Shown: positions 1 through 8,930, counted from the stretch's first letter. The stretch: DNA of 64,000 nucleotides from Caldifarciminota bacterium (GCA_026986775.1 JALSNX010000027.1:1-64000), one strand, 5' to 3'. Program-made: numbers and translations. The notes: generated by a model not told the origin, from the letters alone.

Positions 1-7
1 TGAAAAT

Positions 8-18
8 CCCCCCCCCCC
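8..18. repeat. C11 homopolymer run
   Basis: Eleven consecutive C residues lie at the window edge, about 40 bases before the first start codon. A TATAAT hexamer follows at 28-33, so the run would fall in the spacer/-35 area of a possible promoter whose -35 box is not recognisable. Such runs can slip during replication and are also error-prone in sequencing. Nothing else is visible in bases 1-60 except a strong ribosome binding site at 50-55. Confidence 0.6.
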
Positions 19-60
19 ATGCTGTATTATAATAGGCAATAAGAAAATAAGGAGGGTATT

Positions 61-1380
61 ATGGTCGGGTTAATTTTAAGTGTTGTAATATCATTAAGGC
101 TTGTGCCAGTTGATACGCTGAAGGGGTTTATAAAGTGGATAGACATAGACACGACCAATGACAGTATAAGATGGGCATTAACGAGTGACAACAATCATCC
201 CATTGTGTATAAAGATGGGAAGGAGTACAGAAGGTTTCCATATTCAATTATCACACCAGAAACGATTATAGTGTGGGTAGATAATGAGACAGACAGTGTG
301 TATAATGTTATGGTGCATATGGCGGATAGATATGGGAATATATATAAGGAAGTATCGCTTGCGAGTTTGTTAAGGCCATATTATGAGGATGGATACACAT
401 ATATAGGGCATATAGATTATCCATGGGGTGTTGGAGAGAAGATAGACACGATATATGGCAAATTGAGTGATGCAGGAGGAGAGGCACTTGACACCCAGTT
501 TGTAAGGATAGGATTAACTTTTTATAATGTGGAGGATACGATTTCACAGGATGAGTGGAGTAATGGGTTTGAGAAAGTCTGGTGGGTAGATATAGTTCAC
601 ATGAGAGTATATGAAGATAGCAGTTTTCCATTGAACAGAGCAGTATATGATGGGGTTAAGAGGTATGGAGATAGTTTATATGTTCTAACCCGGGATTTAC
701 ATTTACATAAATACATAGTAAATTCTGATGGCTCATTGACAGAGATATATGATGTAATAACACCTTATGCTGAGGTTGAGGAGGCTTTAAACGAGCCTGA
801 TAATATAGAAATGCGATTATCTGCCAATGGAAAATATATTGAAGTATCTACCATTATAATTCCTCCCCCCACTTTTTCTCTGTATTATGCTTCAGATGGA
901 AGCTTTATAGGATATTTTACAAGAGATAGTTTTGAATTTATAGATACCGGGTATAAAAACCAGGGGGTAATTTTTTCTTTTCCATATATGGATACAATTA
1001 GAGGAGGTATGGTATTTGGAGAGTATTCGGCATGGGGATGCCGCAGGGTTTACTATTATTGCATAGACAGTATGAAGGTGTTGAATAGTTATAAAGTGCC
1101 CGAAGATAACTTACACTGGGCAATAGCATTTGCTCATCCGCTGGATAGTTATGGAAAGGAGATGATAGTTGAAATAAATCCGATGTATAAAGAAGACCTG
1201 TCAAGTGATACCATATATATATACCATGTTGATAGCACAGGAAATGGAGAATTGATGTTTACATGGAGTAAAAAAGGATTGTTCTCTGGAGGTTATATGC
1301 AAAGCTTTTACATAAACGGTGTCCAGTATCTTTCACTTATGTACAGGACCAAAAGTATTCTTTATAGAATCGTAAGATAA
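61..1380 (+). CDS. Secreted protein of unknown function, propeller-like
   Basis: I do not recognise a family. The protein (439 aa) opens with a short hydrophobic stretch (residues 2-17) that can serve as a signal peptide, so it is probably exported. The body is rich in Tyr, Asp, Ser and Thr with alternating hydrophobic strands. Phrases such as GDSLYVLTRD and SDTIYIYHVD recur, as in beta-propeller or other all-beta surface proteins. No catalytic motif is visible. The ATG is preceded by AAGGAGGG at good spacing, which supports this start. It ends 13 bases before the large M23-like sorting-domain protein and shares its base composition, so the two are probably cotranscribed and work on the cell surface. 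Confidence 0.75.
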   Translation: MVGLILSVVISLRLVPVDTLKGFIKWIDIDTTNDSIRWALTSDNNHPIVYKDGKEYRRFPYSIITPETIIVWVDNETDSVYNVMVHMADRYGNIYKEVSLASLLRPYYEDGYTYIGHIDYPWGVGEKIDTIYGKLSDAGGEALDTQFVRIGLTFYNVEDTISQDEWSNGFEKVWWVDIVHMRVYEDSSFPLNRAVYDGVKRYGDSLYVLTRDLHLHKYIVNSDGSLTEIYDVITPYAEVEEALNEPDNIEMRLSANGKYIEVSTIIIPPPTFSLYYASDGSFIGYFTRDSFEFIDTGYKNQGVIFSFPYMDTIRGGMVFGEYSAWGCRRVYYYCIDSMKVLNSYKVPEDNLHWAIAFAHPLDSYGKEMIVEINPMYKEDLSSDTIYIYHVDSTGNGELMFTWSKKGLFSGGYMQSFYINGVQYLSLMYRTKSILYRIVR

Positions 1381-1393
1381 AAGGAGTGTTAAA

Positions 1394-4300
1394 ATGAAAG
1401 TAATACTCTTTCTTACAATTCTTACTTACAGTGGCGTAGTTGATATAAATAATCCTACTGTAACTTCTGGATTCGGGGACTACAGGCTTAGGGAAAAATA
1501 TCATTTTCATGCAGGTATAGACATTGGAGTTGAATATGGAACTAAAGTAAAATATCCCGAGGGAGAGGACCAATACTATGATGCTACGATAGTTTATATA
1601 AAGTATGGACACAATACTTGGCCAAATCAGACAGTTTCTTTTATATTAGGACGTTTTGATTTTACACATTTGCTTGATGGAACAAATTCAAAAGATCTTA
1701 AGTATAAAGGACCTGATACAACCCTATTACGTAGACTCAAGATAAGCAGTGAAAAGTGGGCTTCATTAAAAACCTGGAAATCCCTTTGGAACTATTGTAG
1801 TAAGAGCGAAAACATTGATACGACTACAGGTCAGTGTATCTGGAAAGGTGGAATGCAGGTAGGATATGTATCCAGAGGAAACCGTTCTGAAAACAACCAG
1901 CATTTACATTTTGGAGAACTTTTGATACCCAACAAACCCATATCCAGCAATCTCCTGATCAATCCCCTGTGGAAGTTTAGGGGGACGCTTGAGTTTAATG
2001 GTGGGACATATCAGAGGTATGGATATTATGAGGATGTAAGTGATACGAGAAAGCCAGTTACCACTGCTGTCCAGAATAGAGTCGACCCAACATACCCCGG
2101 ATACATGACTCTTGATTCGGTTTCCACAGGAAGATGCAGAGGGGCTGATACGATTTTTGCCGGCTTAAAGCCCGGTATATGGGACAGTGACGTATGGCTG
2201 GGTAAAAAACGTAACTATTCAAGTACATCTGACCTGATAAGTATTGACCTTATTACAAACTGGGTTCATTATTTTTATGACCGTGTTCCGGGGGAGGATT
2301 CCTCATACTGGATGGAAGATTCTGTCTGGTGTCAGGTTGTGGGAGCAAACGGACACGAAACAGAAGTTGAGATAGTTGGGAGACCGCTTGACCATATAAA
2401 TTCAAATAACAAAATTATACCTTTTGAACTCAAGGGTGCCATAACGCCATACAAAATTCAATACAGGCTCGGTTATCATTTTGATGTAATCAATGAAAAT
2501 GCGAGAAACTTCGGATATCCAGCAGGTGGAATCTATAGTAAATGGCCTGGATACGAATGGTTAGCGTTTAAATTTGATACCATCAGTGGAAACAGGTATA
2601 ATGATGAATCAAATGTGCTGAAATTTTATTATCGTACTGTGAATTTCAAAAGGTCAACTACAAATAGTGGCTTACCCGATAGGATAGGAAATGAAACATA
2701 CCATTCAAATGAAAGTGTTTTTTATACAGACATTTCACATAACTACAAAACTGATACCCATTATGTTAATATTGCAGCAAGTAAAATATGTGGAAAGTCC
2801 TATTCATCCGTCCCGTGTGCTGCAGAGGGAAGTTCTTACAAAGATTATTTCTATCCAGATGGCATATATTTTTTCTGGAAGATTGAAAAGGATGTAGAGG
2901 GTGAAGATTCGCCCAATACACATTCGGAATCGTCAAGATGTGCCGTTATTGTGGATAACTATAAACCAACATGGTTTTTAAAAATAGATGCCTCACCAAT
3001 ACATAGGAATAGTGCTGTCGGGATTATTCATGGCGAAGCAAACGAGCCACTTACTCTACCACGTTACATTCTTACAGCAAATGACACGGGTGCTCCGGAA
3101 GTAAGAGAGAGCATAATTGATTCTTTTGTTAAAATAAGAAGTGTTGATATCGTTAATAAGGGTGGCATGGTAATTTACAATATATGCACTAACTGCGTAA
3201 TTGAGAAACTTCTTCCAGGAATTCCGAGTCACCATGATTCTGTATTTTCTTCGTCTCACATAGAGATTGTGACGAAACCGTATACAGTACCACAATGGGT
3301 TATTGATCTACTGGATTCCACAGATACCATCTATTATATTAGAATGTCATTTAAGATGAAGGGGTTCAGAGACCTTGCCGAAAATTTACTTAACACTATT
3401 GATACCACGGTCCTTGATACAACTATAATTGGAGATAGAGGCTGGTATGAATATTATCATACTCCAGAAAATGTGAATATTCCTCAACCGAAATTTAAAG
3501 GAAGCCCCTCTAAACACTCTAATGGTAATTCTGATGCAGTTAATAAGACTTTTCAGAGAAATAAACAATTTGGCATATTGAACAATATTATCAAGGTATA
3601 CGACTCATATACGGGCATAGTGGGAAATCTTGACCTTGCTCACAGATATGCCGTTCAAACTGCTTTGTTCTCAGCGGACAGCCTGAAAACGGACAGTATT
3701 ATATTTCTTGGTTTTGGCTTCGCGCCAACTATTGTAAGCGATAGTGTTAATTTCTTCATTACCTATTCGTGTGACTCACTTATGATAAATCCATATGATA
3801 CGTTTATTCCAGTGGTAAAACCTGTTACTGGAAAGATATTTTTATATACGTTGGGACTTATTTCCGGTGGTGATACCTCAAATATAGGACCCCGAGTTAT
3901 ATATAGTAACGAGCACAATACCGCACACCTTGCCCTTGGTCCTGTTGCCAGTGTAATGGCAAATAAATTTATTTATGTTGTTTTTGAAGAATACTGGACG
4001 CGGTATTCTAAAGGTCGTCATATTTACGCAGATGGAACTTTATTGAGAATACTCCGATATGATCCATATCTTGACAGCATAGTCGGGCCTTTCACCATTG
4101 ATACTATCACGGAAGAATGGGTTTTTAATACACCTGATGATATAAAGAGAGCCATTGATACTCTGAAAAGCGCATCCCTGGGAGTTGTAGGTGATTCTAT
4201 TCTGTATATTGCATGGGCGGTAAATAGAAAGGATACGGGAATATTTAAGGTTTACAGGTTAAACTTAAATGATTTTGATACATTGAGTGAAATACAGCAA

Positions 4301-5545
4301 CAACCAGTATACTTCAGAACATATCCCTTAAGTTATGTATCAAATCCCCATCTTGCTGTACACAATTATGAAGTTAATGTGTTCTTCTCCCTGCAAGAAA
4401 GTGATGGCTGGAACAATCTGTATAGATGGTATACACAGGATGGTAGTGAGAATTCTGAGATTGAGGAGTTGTTCACTCTGTGGAATGTGAGGAGTTACAG
4501 GAGTGATGGAAGGGCTATTATATTGAGTGCCAACCCCTATGGATATGCAGATTTAAGATATTCCATCTATCCGTACGATACTCTGTATCTACTCAGAGAT
4601 TTTTACGATGTAGCACAGCCAGGAATTGTCTGGATGGATACAGTTTATTATGCCACGTATATAGCAACAGACGGAATCTTTGGATATAAGCCCGGGATAA
4701 GTTTGATACCTGGAGGAAACAGTAAAATAGAATACAGAATACTCTTGGGTGGAGAAGAGAAGTCGCCTTACACTATTTATAGAGAAGGACATATAAACTA
4801 TAATTCAGGAAATAATGTGTTGAAAACATTATCTCAAAAAATAGGTAATATTTTTAAGCGCAAATCTAAGTATGATACTTATGATACTCACACAAAACGT
4901 TTGAAGGGTACTTTTATTACAAGATGTAACACTGACACCCCTGATATACACCGGGTAGATTATGGTGATTCTCTCATATATGAAATAAGAGGCATATCTG
5001 CACGAAACTACAGACTTTACCTTACTGGGTACCAGAAAGAAGAAAGGAGAGTTATTGAATTTGTAACGGTTAATGATATACCCATGGGAGTACTTAATCT
5101 TAAATATGGCAAAGAAAGAACGATCAAAAGATGGATACCGAAATGGCTTGTAAGGGAAGGCAGGTTAAGAATTAGAATAAAGAAAGTGAGAGGGCAAAAG
5201 GCATATCTTGAAAAGATTGTACTTAAGAAAGCTGGGTGTGGTAAAAATGGAATCCAAACTGAAGATAAGAAATTGAACTTTGAAATATCCATGTCCCGTA
5301 ATATCATTCTGCAACGCATGCCTGCTATAATAAAACTTTCGCTTCCCCAAAAAGACAGAGTCCTTATCCGTATCTACGACATACAGGGCAGAAAAGTGGA
5401 AACAGTAGTGGATAAAGTCTTTGAAAGTGGAACGCATCTTATTAGTTTAAATACCCATAAATTGCATTCCGGTGTTTACTTCTTGCAGGTGAAGAGCAAA
5501 ACCTATTCCAGAAAAGTTGTAAAGAAATTTATGGTGTTGAAGTAA
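1394..5545 (+). CDS. Large secreted M23-like protein with T9SS-type C-terminal sorting domain
   Basis: The protein has 1383 aa. After a short signal-like N terminus, residues about 20-190 resemble a LytM/M23 metallopeptidase. FHAGID supplies H39-x3-D43 and QHLHFG supplies H170-x-H172, the usual zinc ligands. The domain carries insertions and a degenerate core, so peptidoglycan cleavage is not assured. A long all-beta middle section (about 200-1290) has no family I recognise. The last 80 residues (IRIYDIQGRKVETVVD, SGVYFLQVKS, a basic run then FMVLK) match the Por/type IX C-terminal sorting or FlgD-like Ig domain, implying export and surface attachment. AAGGAG precedes the ATG. A perfect hairpin follows the stop. 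Confidence 0.85.
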   Translation: MKVILFLTILTYSGVVDINNPTVTSGFGDYRLREKYHFHAGIDIGVEYGTKVKYPEGEDQYYDATIVYIKYGHNTWPNQTVSFILGRFDFTHLLDGTNSKDLKYKGPDTTLLRRLKISSEKWASLKTWKSLWNYCSKSENIDTTTGQCIWKGGMQVGYVSRGNRSENNQHLHFGELLIPNKPISSNLLINPLWKFRGTLEFNGGTYQRYGYYEDVSDTRKPVTTAVQNRVDPTYPGYMTLDSVSTGRCRGADTIFAGLKPGIWDSDVWLGKKRNYSSTSDLISIDLITNWVHYFYDRVPGEDSSYWMEDSVWCQVVGANGHETEVEIVGRPLDHINSNNKIIPFELKGAITPYKIQYRLGYHFDVINENARNFGYPAGGIYSKWPGYEWLAFKFDTISGNRYNDESNVLKFYYRTVNFKRSTTNSGLPDRIGNETYHSNESVFYTDISHNYKTDTHYVNIAASKICGKSYSSVPCAAEGSSYKDYFYPDGIYFFWKIEKDVEGEDSPNTHSESSRCAVIVDNYKPTWFLKIDASPIHRNSAVGIIHGEANEPLTLPRYILTANDTGAPEVRESIIDSFVKIRSVDIVNKGGMVIYNICTNCVIEKLLPGIPSHHDSVFSSSHIEIVTKPYTVPQWVIDLLDSTDTIYYIRMSFKMKGFRDLAENLLNTIDTTVLDTTIIGDRGWYEYYHTPENVNIPQPKFKGSPSKHSNGNSDAVNKTFQRNKQFGILNNIIKVYDSYTGIVGNLDLAHRYAVQTALFSADSLKTDSIIFLGFGFAPTIVSDSVNFFITYSCDSLMINPYDTFIPVVKPVTGKIFLYTLGLISGGDTSNIGPRVIYSNEHNTAHLALGPVASVMANKFIYVVFEEYWTRYSKGRHIYADGTLLRILRYDPYLDSIVGPFTIDTITEEWVFNTPDDIKRAIDTLKSASLGVVGDSILYIAWAVNRKDTGIFKVYRLNLNDFDTLSEIQQQPVYFRTYPLSYVSNPHLAVHNYEVNVFFSLQESDGWNNLYRWYTQDGSENSEIEELFTLWNVRSYRSDGRAIILSANPYGYADLRYSIYPYDTLYLLRDFYDVAQPGIVWMDTVYYATYIATDGIFGYKPGISLIPGGNSKIEYRILLGGEEKSPYTIYREGHINYNSGNNVLKTLSQKIGNIFKRKSKYDTYDTHTKRLKGTFITRCNTDTPDIHRVDYGDSLIYEIRGISARNYRLYLTGYQKEERRVIEFVTVNDIPMGVLNLKYGKERTIKRWIPKWLVREGRLRIRIKKVRGQKAYLEKIVLKKAGCGKNGIQTEDKKLNFEISMSRNIILQRMPAIIKLSLPQKDRVLIRIYDIQGRKVETVVDKVFESGTHLISLNTHKLHSGVYFLQVKSKTYSRKVVKKFMVLK

Positions 5546-5553
5546 AATATACT

Positions 5554-5583
5554 TTTCAGGGCGGTCATTGAACCGCCCTGAAA
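5554..5583 (+). terminator. Hairpin terminator after the M23-like gene
   Basis: A perfect 12-bp stem (TTTCAGGGCGGT with its complement) closes a six-base loop eight bases after the stop codon. The U-tract downstream is weak. The stem starts and ends with T and A runs, so it may work in both directions. It separates the surface-protein pair from the cobalamin operon. Bases 5584-5680 show no gene or clear signal. Confidence 0.75.
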
Positions 5584-5681
5584 CTATAATTCTTACTCAT
5601 CCTCATCTGTTTTTCATGATAATAGTCTTTCCTGTTAGTTTTTCCATATTCGGTAAATATCTGATAAGTCTACTTGTATGT

Positions 5682-5710
5682 TTGAGCAGTTGCCCCTTAT
5701 AGCGTATAAT
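5682..5710 (+). promoter_or_regulatory. Sigma-70-type promoter of the cobalamin riboswitch
   Basis: TTGAGC at 5682-5687 and a perfect TATAAT at 5705-5710 are separated by 17 bp. The expected start point, about 5717, coincides with the first base of the riboswitch P1 helix, which supports both calls. Confidence 0.75.
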
Positions 5711-5716
5711 ACTTCA

Positions 5717-5877
5717 TGTACGGATGAGGGGAACAGGGTTAAAATCCCTGGCTGCCCCCGCAACCGTGAGTGGCATAAAGGCTTCCTCCATTAAGCCACT
5801 GGCAGAATAGGTCAAAAAGGCTTATCTGCTGGGAAGGCGGAGGGAGTGCCACGAGCCGGGAGACCCGAATCCGTACA
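5717..5877 (+). ncRNA. Cobalamin (adenosylcobalamin-type) riboswitch aptamer
   Basis: A closing helix pairs TGTACGGAT (5717-5725) with ATCCGTACA (5869-5877). Between them lie the conserved core segment around 5731-5765 (GGGAACAGGG, AAAATCCC, CTGCCCCCGCAACCGTGA) and the B12 box AGCCGGGAGACCCG at 5854-5867. These are the hallmark elements of the cobalamin riboswitch class. It precedes a BtuB-like receptor, a known target of this RNA. Ligand-bound RNA normally represses the downstream genes. The coding region starts only 41 bases after P1, so control most likely acts on translation initiation. Confidence 0.95.
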
Positions 5878-5885
5878 AAGAGAAT

Positions 5886-5914
5886 CCCATCCCCCGGGGG
5901 TTGGGGAGGAGGAG
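5886..5914 (+). promoter_or_regulatory. Putative riboswitch expression platform sequestering the ribosome binding site
   Basis: Between P1 and the start codon, a C-rich run (CCCATCCCCC, 5888-5897 region) directly faces a G-rich run ending in the GGGGAGGAGGAG ribosome binding site. The two can pair with one mismatch and hide the Shine-Dalgarno sequence. No terminator with a U-tract is present, favouring translational control. Confidence 0.55.
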
Positions 5915-5917
5915 AAG

Positions 5918-7516
5918 ATGTGGATTCTGTTTCTCTTAAGTGTTTTTATTGAAGATACTGTCTATGTACGTGTACCATTTCCTTATAGTGATGAACTCTT
6001 ATTTGGCTTTCCCGCTTTTTCGCAGAATTTTGTTATTTCAGAAAATCTTGAGAGCATATTAAGTGAAAATAGTTCTATCCTGGTAAAAGATTATGGAAAT
6101 CTCTCCTCCCTAAGCATAAGGGGGACGAGAACGCAGGATGTTGATATAGAGCTTAATGGTATTCCACTAAAAACTGTCCAGAATGATTATGCTGACGTTT
6201 CAATTTTACCTTCTGCTGTTAACTTTAGGGGGATTATTATAAAACATCCCCTTTCTTCTTATGGGAGTACAGCCTCACCAGGAGGTGGAATCTTTTTAAA
6301 TTTACATTCAGACAGTAATATTGGAATCAGTGTGGTGTCGGACAGGACAGTGGAAGCTTTTTTAAGCCAGAATGTTTCGCAAAATAGAGTATTAATTTCC
6401 CTTTCACAGAGAAAAGAACATTCATCAGTTGATTTCTCAAAATTCTTTTATCTTTTTTCGGGCAGGGATATTTCAGCCATGTTTTCGGCAAGAAATGCCA
6501 GAGTTTCGGGCCCACAGGGCACATTACTGAAAGGTAAGAAACGGGAGTTTTTCGCAGGTTATTCAATTTTATTGCTGAAAAATAAACATATACATGTCAC
6601 CATGAAGGGGAATGCTTCAACTCTTTTTTATGAGGATAAATCTATATCCGACGTTCATAAAAGCTTTTATAATGGCTTACTTCTTGAGGCAGGTGCAATT
6701 GGTGTTTCTTTTACGTCTGAATATATATCATCAACAAAAACAGCCAATAGAGAGAGGCATACGTTCTCAATGGTCTTGAAGAAGAATATTATTTATGGGA
6801 GTTTATGGATAACCTTGAATGGTTCTGTATTTTATGAAGATAATTTTATAGAACCGTTCACCTCAACATTTGTAGGAGTAGCAAAGAGAGTTAAAGGTGC
6901 TGTCCTTTATGCGAATTTTTCAAAAGGGGTGCATCTTCCATCTTTCTTTGACCTCTACTGGCCAGAAGATATATTCGCCAGAGGTAATCCTGAACTTTTG
7001 CCTGAGTATATCTTTCAATGTGAGGCAGGATTGAAGTTTTTAGAGGGTAACAGCGCTTTATATCTCACATTTTTTGACAGAAGAGTGAAAAATATGATAC
7101 AGTGGATAGCGATTCAGGGTAAGTATTCGCCCTATAATACTGGAGAGCATGGTTTAAGAGGTATTGAAGGTAAACTGGAGTATCATAATGGCAGTGTAAG
7201 TGCCGGTTTTACCGGTAGTTTCAGCTTCTTTGATGAGATTCTGTATTATCCGCATACAGAGGAAGGTTTTTACCTTCAGATAGGTAGATTCAGACTTGGT
7301 GTTGCCTATACAGGAAGAAGACAGAAGAGACCTAATAGCATAAAGACTCTACCACCCATGGAAATTGTGGATATTGACTACGAAAAGAGTTTGCTGGAAA
7401 AAATTAACTTTAAAATAGGCATAAGAAATTTACTTGATGAGCCTATGGAATGGATAGCCGGCTATCCTCAAGTAGGGAGGGAATTTTACACTACTATAAA
7501 AATAAAATGGAGGTAA
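5918..7516 (+). CDS. btuB: TonB-dependent outer-membrane receptor, BtuB-like (cobalamin uptake)
   Basis: This 532-aa protein has a short signal-like N terminus, then a plug domain (about residues 30-140) with LSIRGTRTQDVDIELNGIPLK. The 22-strand-type barrel contains the signature KGVHLPSFFDLYWP...GNPELLPE and ends in FYTTIKIKWR, an aromatic outer-membrane terminus. The stretch IAGYPQVGREFY resembles the BtuB C terminus. It would import cobalamin across the outer membrane using TonB energy. I place the start at 5918, after GGAGGAGGAG. An upstream in-frame ATG at 5846 lies inside the riboswitch and is rejected. At 532 aa it is shorter than many receptors. The substrate is inferred mainly from the riboswitch. 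Confidence 0.9.
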   Translation: MWILFLLSVFIEDTVYVRVPFPYSDELLFGFPAFSQNFVISENLESILSENSSILVKDYGNLSSLSIRGTRTQDVDIELNGIPLKTVQNDYADVSILPSAVNFRGIIIKHPLSSYGSTASPGGGIFLNLHSDSNIGISVVSDRTVEAFLSQNVSQNRVLISLSQRKEHSSVDFSKFFYLFSGRDISAMFSARNARVSGPQGTLLKGKKREFFAGYSILLLKNKHIHVTMKGNASTLFYEDKSISDVHKSFYNGLLLEAGAIGVSFTSEYISSTKTANRERHTFSMVLKKNIIYGSLWITLNGSVFYEDNFIEPFTSTFVGVAKRVKGAVLYANFSKGVHLPSFFDLYWPEDIFARGNPELLPEYIFQCEAGLKFLEGNSALYLTFFDRRVKNMIQWIAIQGKYSPYNTGEHGLRGIEGKLEYHNGSVSAGFTGSFSFFDEILYYPHTEEGFYLQIGRFRLGVAYTGRRQKRPNSIKTLPPMEIVDIDYEKSLLEKINFKIGIRNLLDEPMEWIAGYPQVGREFYTTIKIKWR

Positions 7517-7519
7517 TCT

Positions 7520-8554
7520 ATGAAAAATAAGATAATTGTAGCTGTAATGGCTATAACAGGTCTCGCCCTGATAACAGGGTGTTCTAAAGAGGAGGAAGAC
7601 CACAATATACCGGAATCAACAGAGGTCGTGGTTGTGTTAAACAACCTCTCAGAAACTTACTCATACTACCTTCCAGAAACTCATGATACAGTGATTGATG
7701 TTGATACCACAGGGTCTGTTCCAAATGATATTCTTATAGACGGCAACTATGCATTTATAGTTAACTCTGGCTTTGGCGGAAAACCCACCGTGATGAAGAT
7801 AGACCTTTTGAAGGATTCTGTAATGGCATATGTTGTTTTACCGGATGGCTCCAATCCATGGGCAGTAATAAAGTCTCAGGATAATCTTTTTGTTTCCTGT
7901 TCGGGCAACGATAGGGTATATAAACTTGATTTATATACCCTTAGAATACTTGATTCTGTGAAAGTTGGAAAGGCTCCAGAGGGTATGGCAGATAAAGACG
8001 GACGAATTTATGTGGCATGTACAGGGTATAATTTTTCAGATTACACCTACAATGATGGTTTTGTTTATGTCATTGAAGAAGGACCTTCGGGGCTGTTTGT
8101 ATCAGATTCCATTTATGCAGGTTTGAACACACAGGATGTGGTAGTGGTTGGAGATACGCTGTATGCTCTTGCCACGGGCGATTATTCAAATGTTCAGGGA
8201 AAAATATATGCTTATGAGATCGGAGATTCCCTGAGTTTCCTGGACACAATTAAAGTGGGAAATAATCCTGGTTATCTTTATTATTATAATGGCGCATTGT
8301 ACCTTACTGACTGGTTTTCTGGAGTGTGCAGGGTATCGTTATCGGATAAAGAAATTGTGTGGATGCAAACAGGAACCGGAACATCTCGTTTAATTGTTGA
8401 TATGAATGGTACAGGATTTATAACACGTTTCAGCTCAAATGATGCAAATTATCTTTTAGTATTCGACCCTGAAAGAGTGCAGGTTTATGACTCCGTTTTC
8501 ATGGGTAACTCTAAAGGCATTCAGGGGCTCGGAATATGGATAAAAATCCATTGA
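7520..8554 (+). CDS. Surface lipoprotein with YncE/YVTN-type beta-propeller, BtuG-like
   Basis: The protein (344 aa) starts with a lipoprotein signal peptide ending in a lipobox (LALITGCS), followed by an acidic EEED segment typical of exported lipoproteins. The rest has repeating blades (GNYAFIVNSG, DGRIYVACTG, GDTLYALATG, NGALYLTDW) spaced about 40-50 residues, as in YVTN/YncE beta-propellers. It lies three bases after the receptor in the riboswitch operon. In Bacteroides, BtuG is a surface propeller lipoprotein that captures cobalamin and pairs with BtuB, so this is a strong candidate for the same role. That assignment rests on fold and context, not on residue-level identity. Confidence 0.85.
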   Translation: MKNKIIVAVMAITGLALITGCSKEEEDHNIPESTEVVVVLNNLSETYSYYLPETHDTVIDVDTTGSVPNDILIDGNYAFIVNSGFGGKPTVMKIDLLKDSVMAYVVLPDGSNPWAVIKSQDNLFVSCSGNDRVYKLDLYTLRILDSVKVGKAPEGMADKDGRIYVACTGYNFSDYTYNDGFVYVIEEGPSGLFVSDSIYAGLNTQDVVVVGDTLYALATGDYSNVQGKIYAYEIGDSLSFLDTIKVGNNPGYLYYYNGALYLTDWFSGVCRVSLSDKEIVWMQTGTGTSRLIVDMNGTGFITRFSSNDANYLLVFDPERVQVYDSVFMGNSKGIQGLGIWIKIH

Positions 8555-8922
8555 AGAGCTGGTTTCTTGAATTCAAAAAGAAAAGAGATGAAATAGTACA
8601 CCTTCGGGGTCTTAAGACCCCGAAGGAAATTGCATATTATTTTACCTATTCCAGGTTGAAAGTGGAACATCCCGATTTCTGTCCACTGTTTAAAACAGAT
8701 GAAAAATGTCACAACATGGAGGATGATGAGCTTGTTTGTTATTTTTGTGCCTGTCCGTTTTATGATTATGATTATTTTGACGAGGAAAAGAGGGAGTATG
8801 GAAGGTGCAGGATAAACTCTATTTATGGCAGAAGAAATGAGTGGGGTTACTGGGACTGTTCTTTCTGTTTGTTACCGCATCGTAAAAAGTTTGTTGTAAA
8901 ATATCTTTCAAAATATGAATGA
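8536..8922 (+). CDS. Cysteine-rich small-domain protein, cobalamin-associated type
   Basis: This 128-aa protein carries cysteines in DFCPLF, VCYFCACPFY, GRCRIN and the C-terminal DCSFCLLPHRK. That arrangement (CxxCxCPxY then DCSxCxLPHR) matches the cysteine-rich small domain (zf-like family), a presumed metal-binding module often found beside cobalamin genes. It overlaps the propeller gene by 19 bases and is the third gene of the riboswitch operon, so a role in corrinoid handling is plausible. Its biochemical function is not established. Residues 22-31 (HLRGLKTPKE) are encoded by a perfect 26-bp palindrome, which looks like an insertion into the N-terminal part. Confidence 0.8.
   Translation: MDKNPLKSWFLEFKKKRDEIVHLRGLKTPKEIAYYFTYSRLKVEHPDFCPLFKTDEKCHNMEDDELVCYFCACPFYDYDYFDEEKREYGRCRINSIYGRRNEWGYWDCSFCLLPHRKKFVVKYLSKYE
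8601..8626. repeat. Perfect 26-bp palindrome inside a coding region
   Basis: Each 13-base half (CCTTCGGGGTCTT) is the exact reverse complement of the other, with no spacer. It stays in frame and adds about nine residues to the cysteine-rich protein. It can form a cruciform or a transcript hairpin. Confidence 0.9.
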
Positions 8923-8930
8923 TAAGTGCA

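Noticed and set aside
5846-5917. In-frame ATG upstream of the BtuB-like start
   Set aside because: It lies within the riboswitch B12 box region and lacks a ribosome binding site; the ATG at 5918 has an excellent one.
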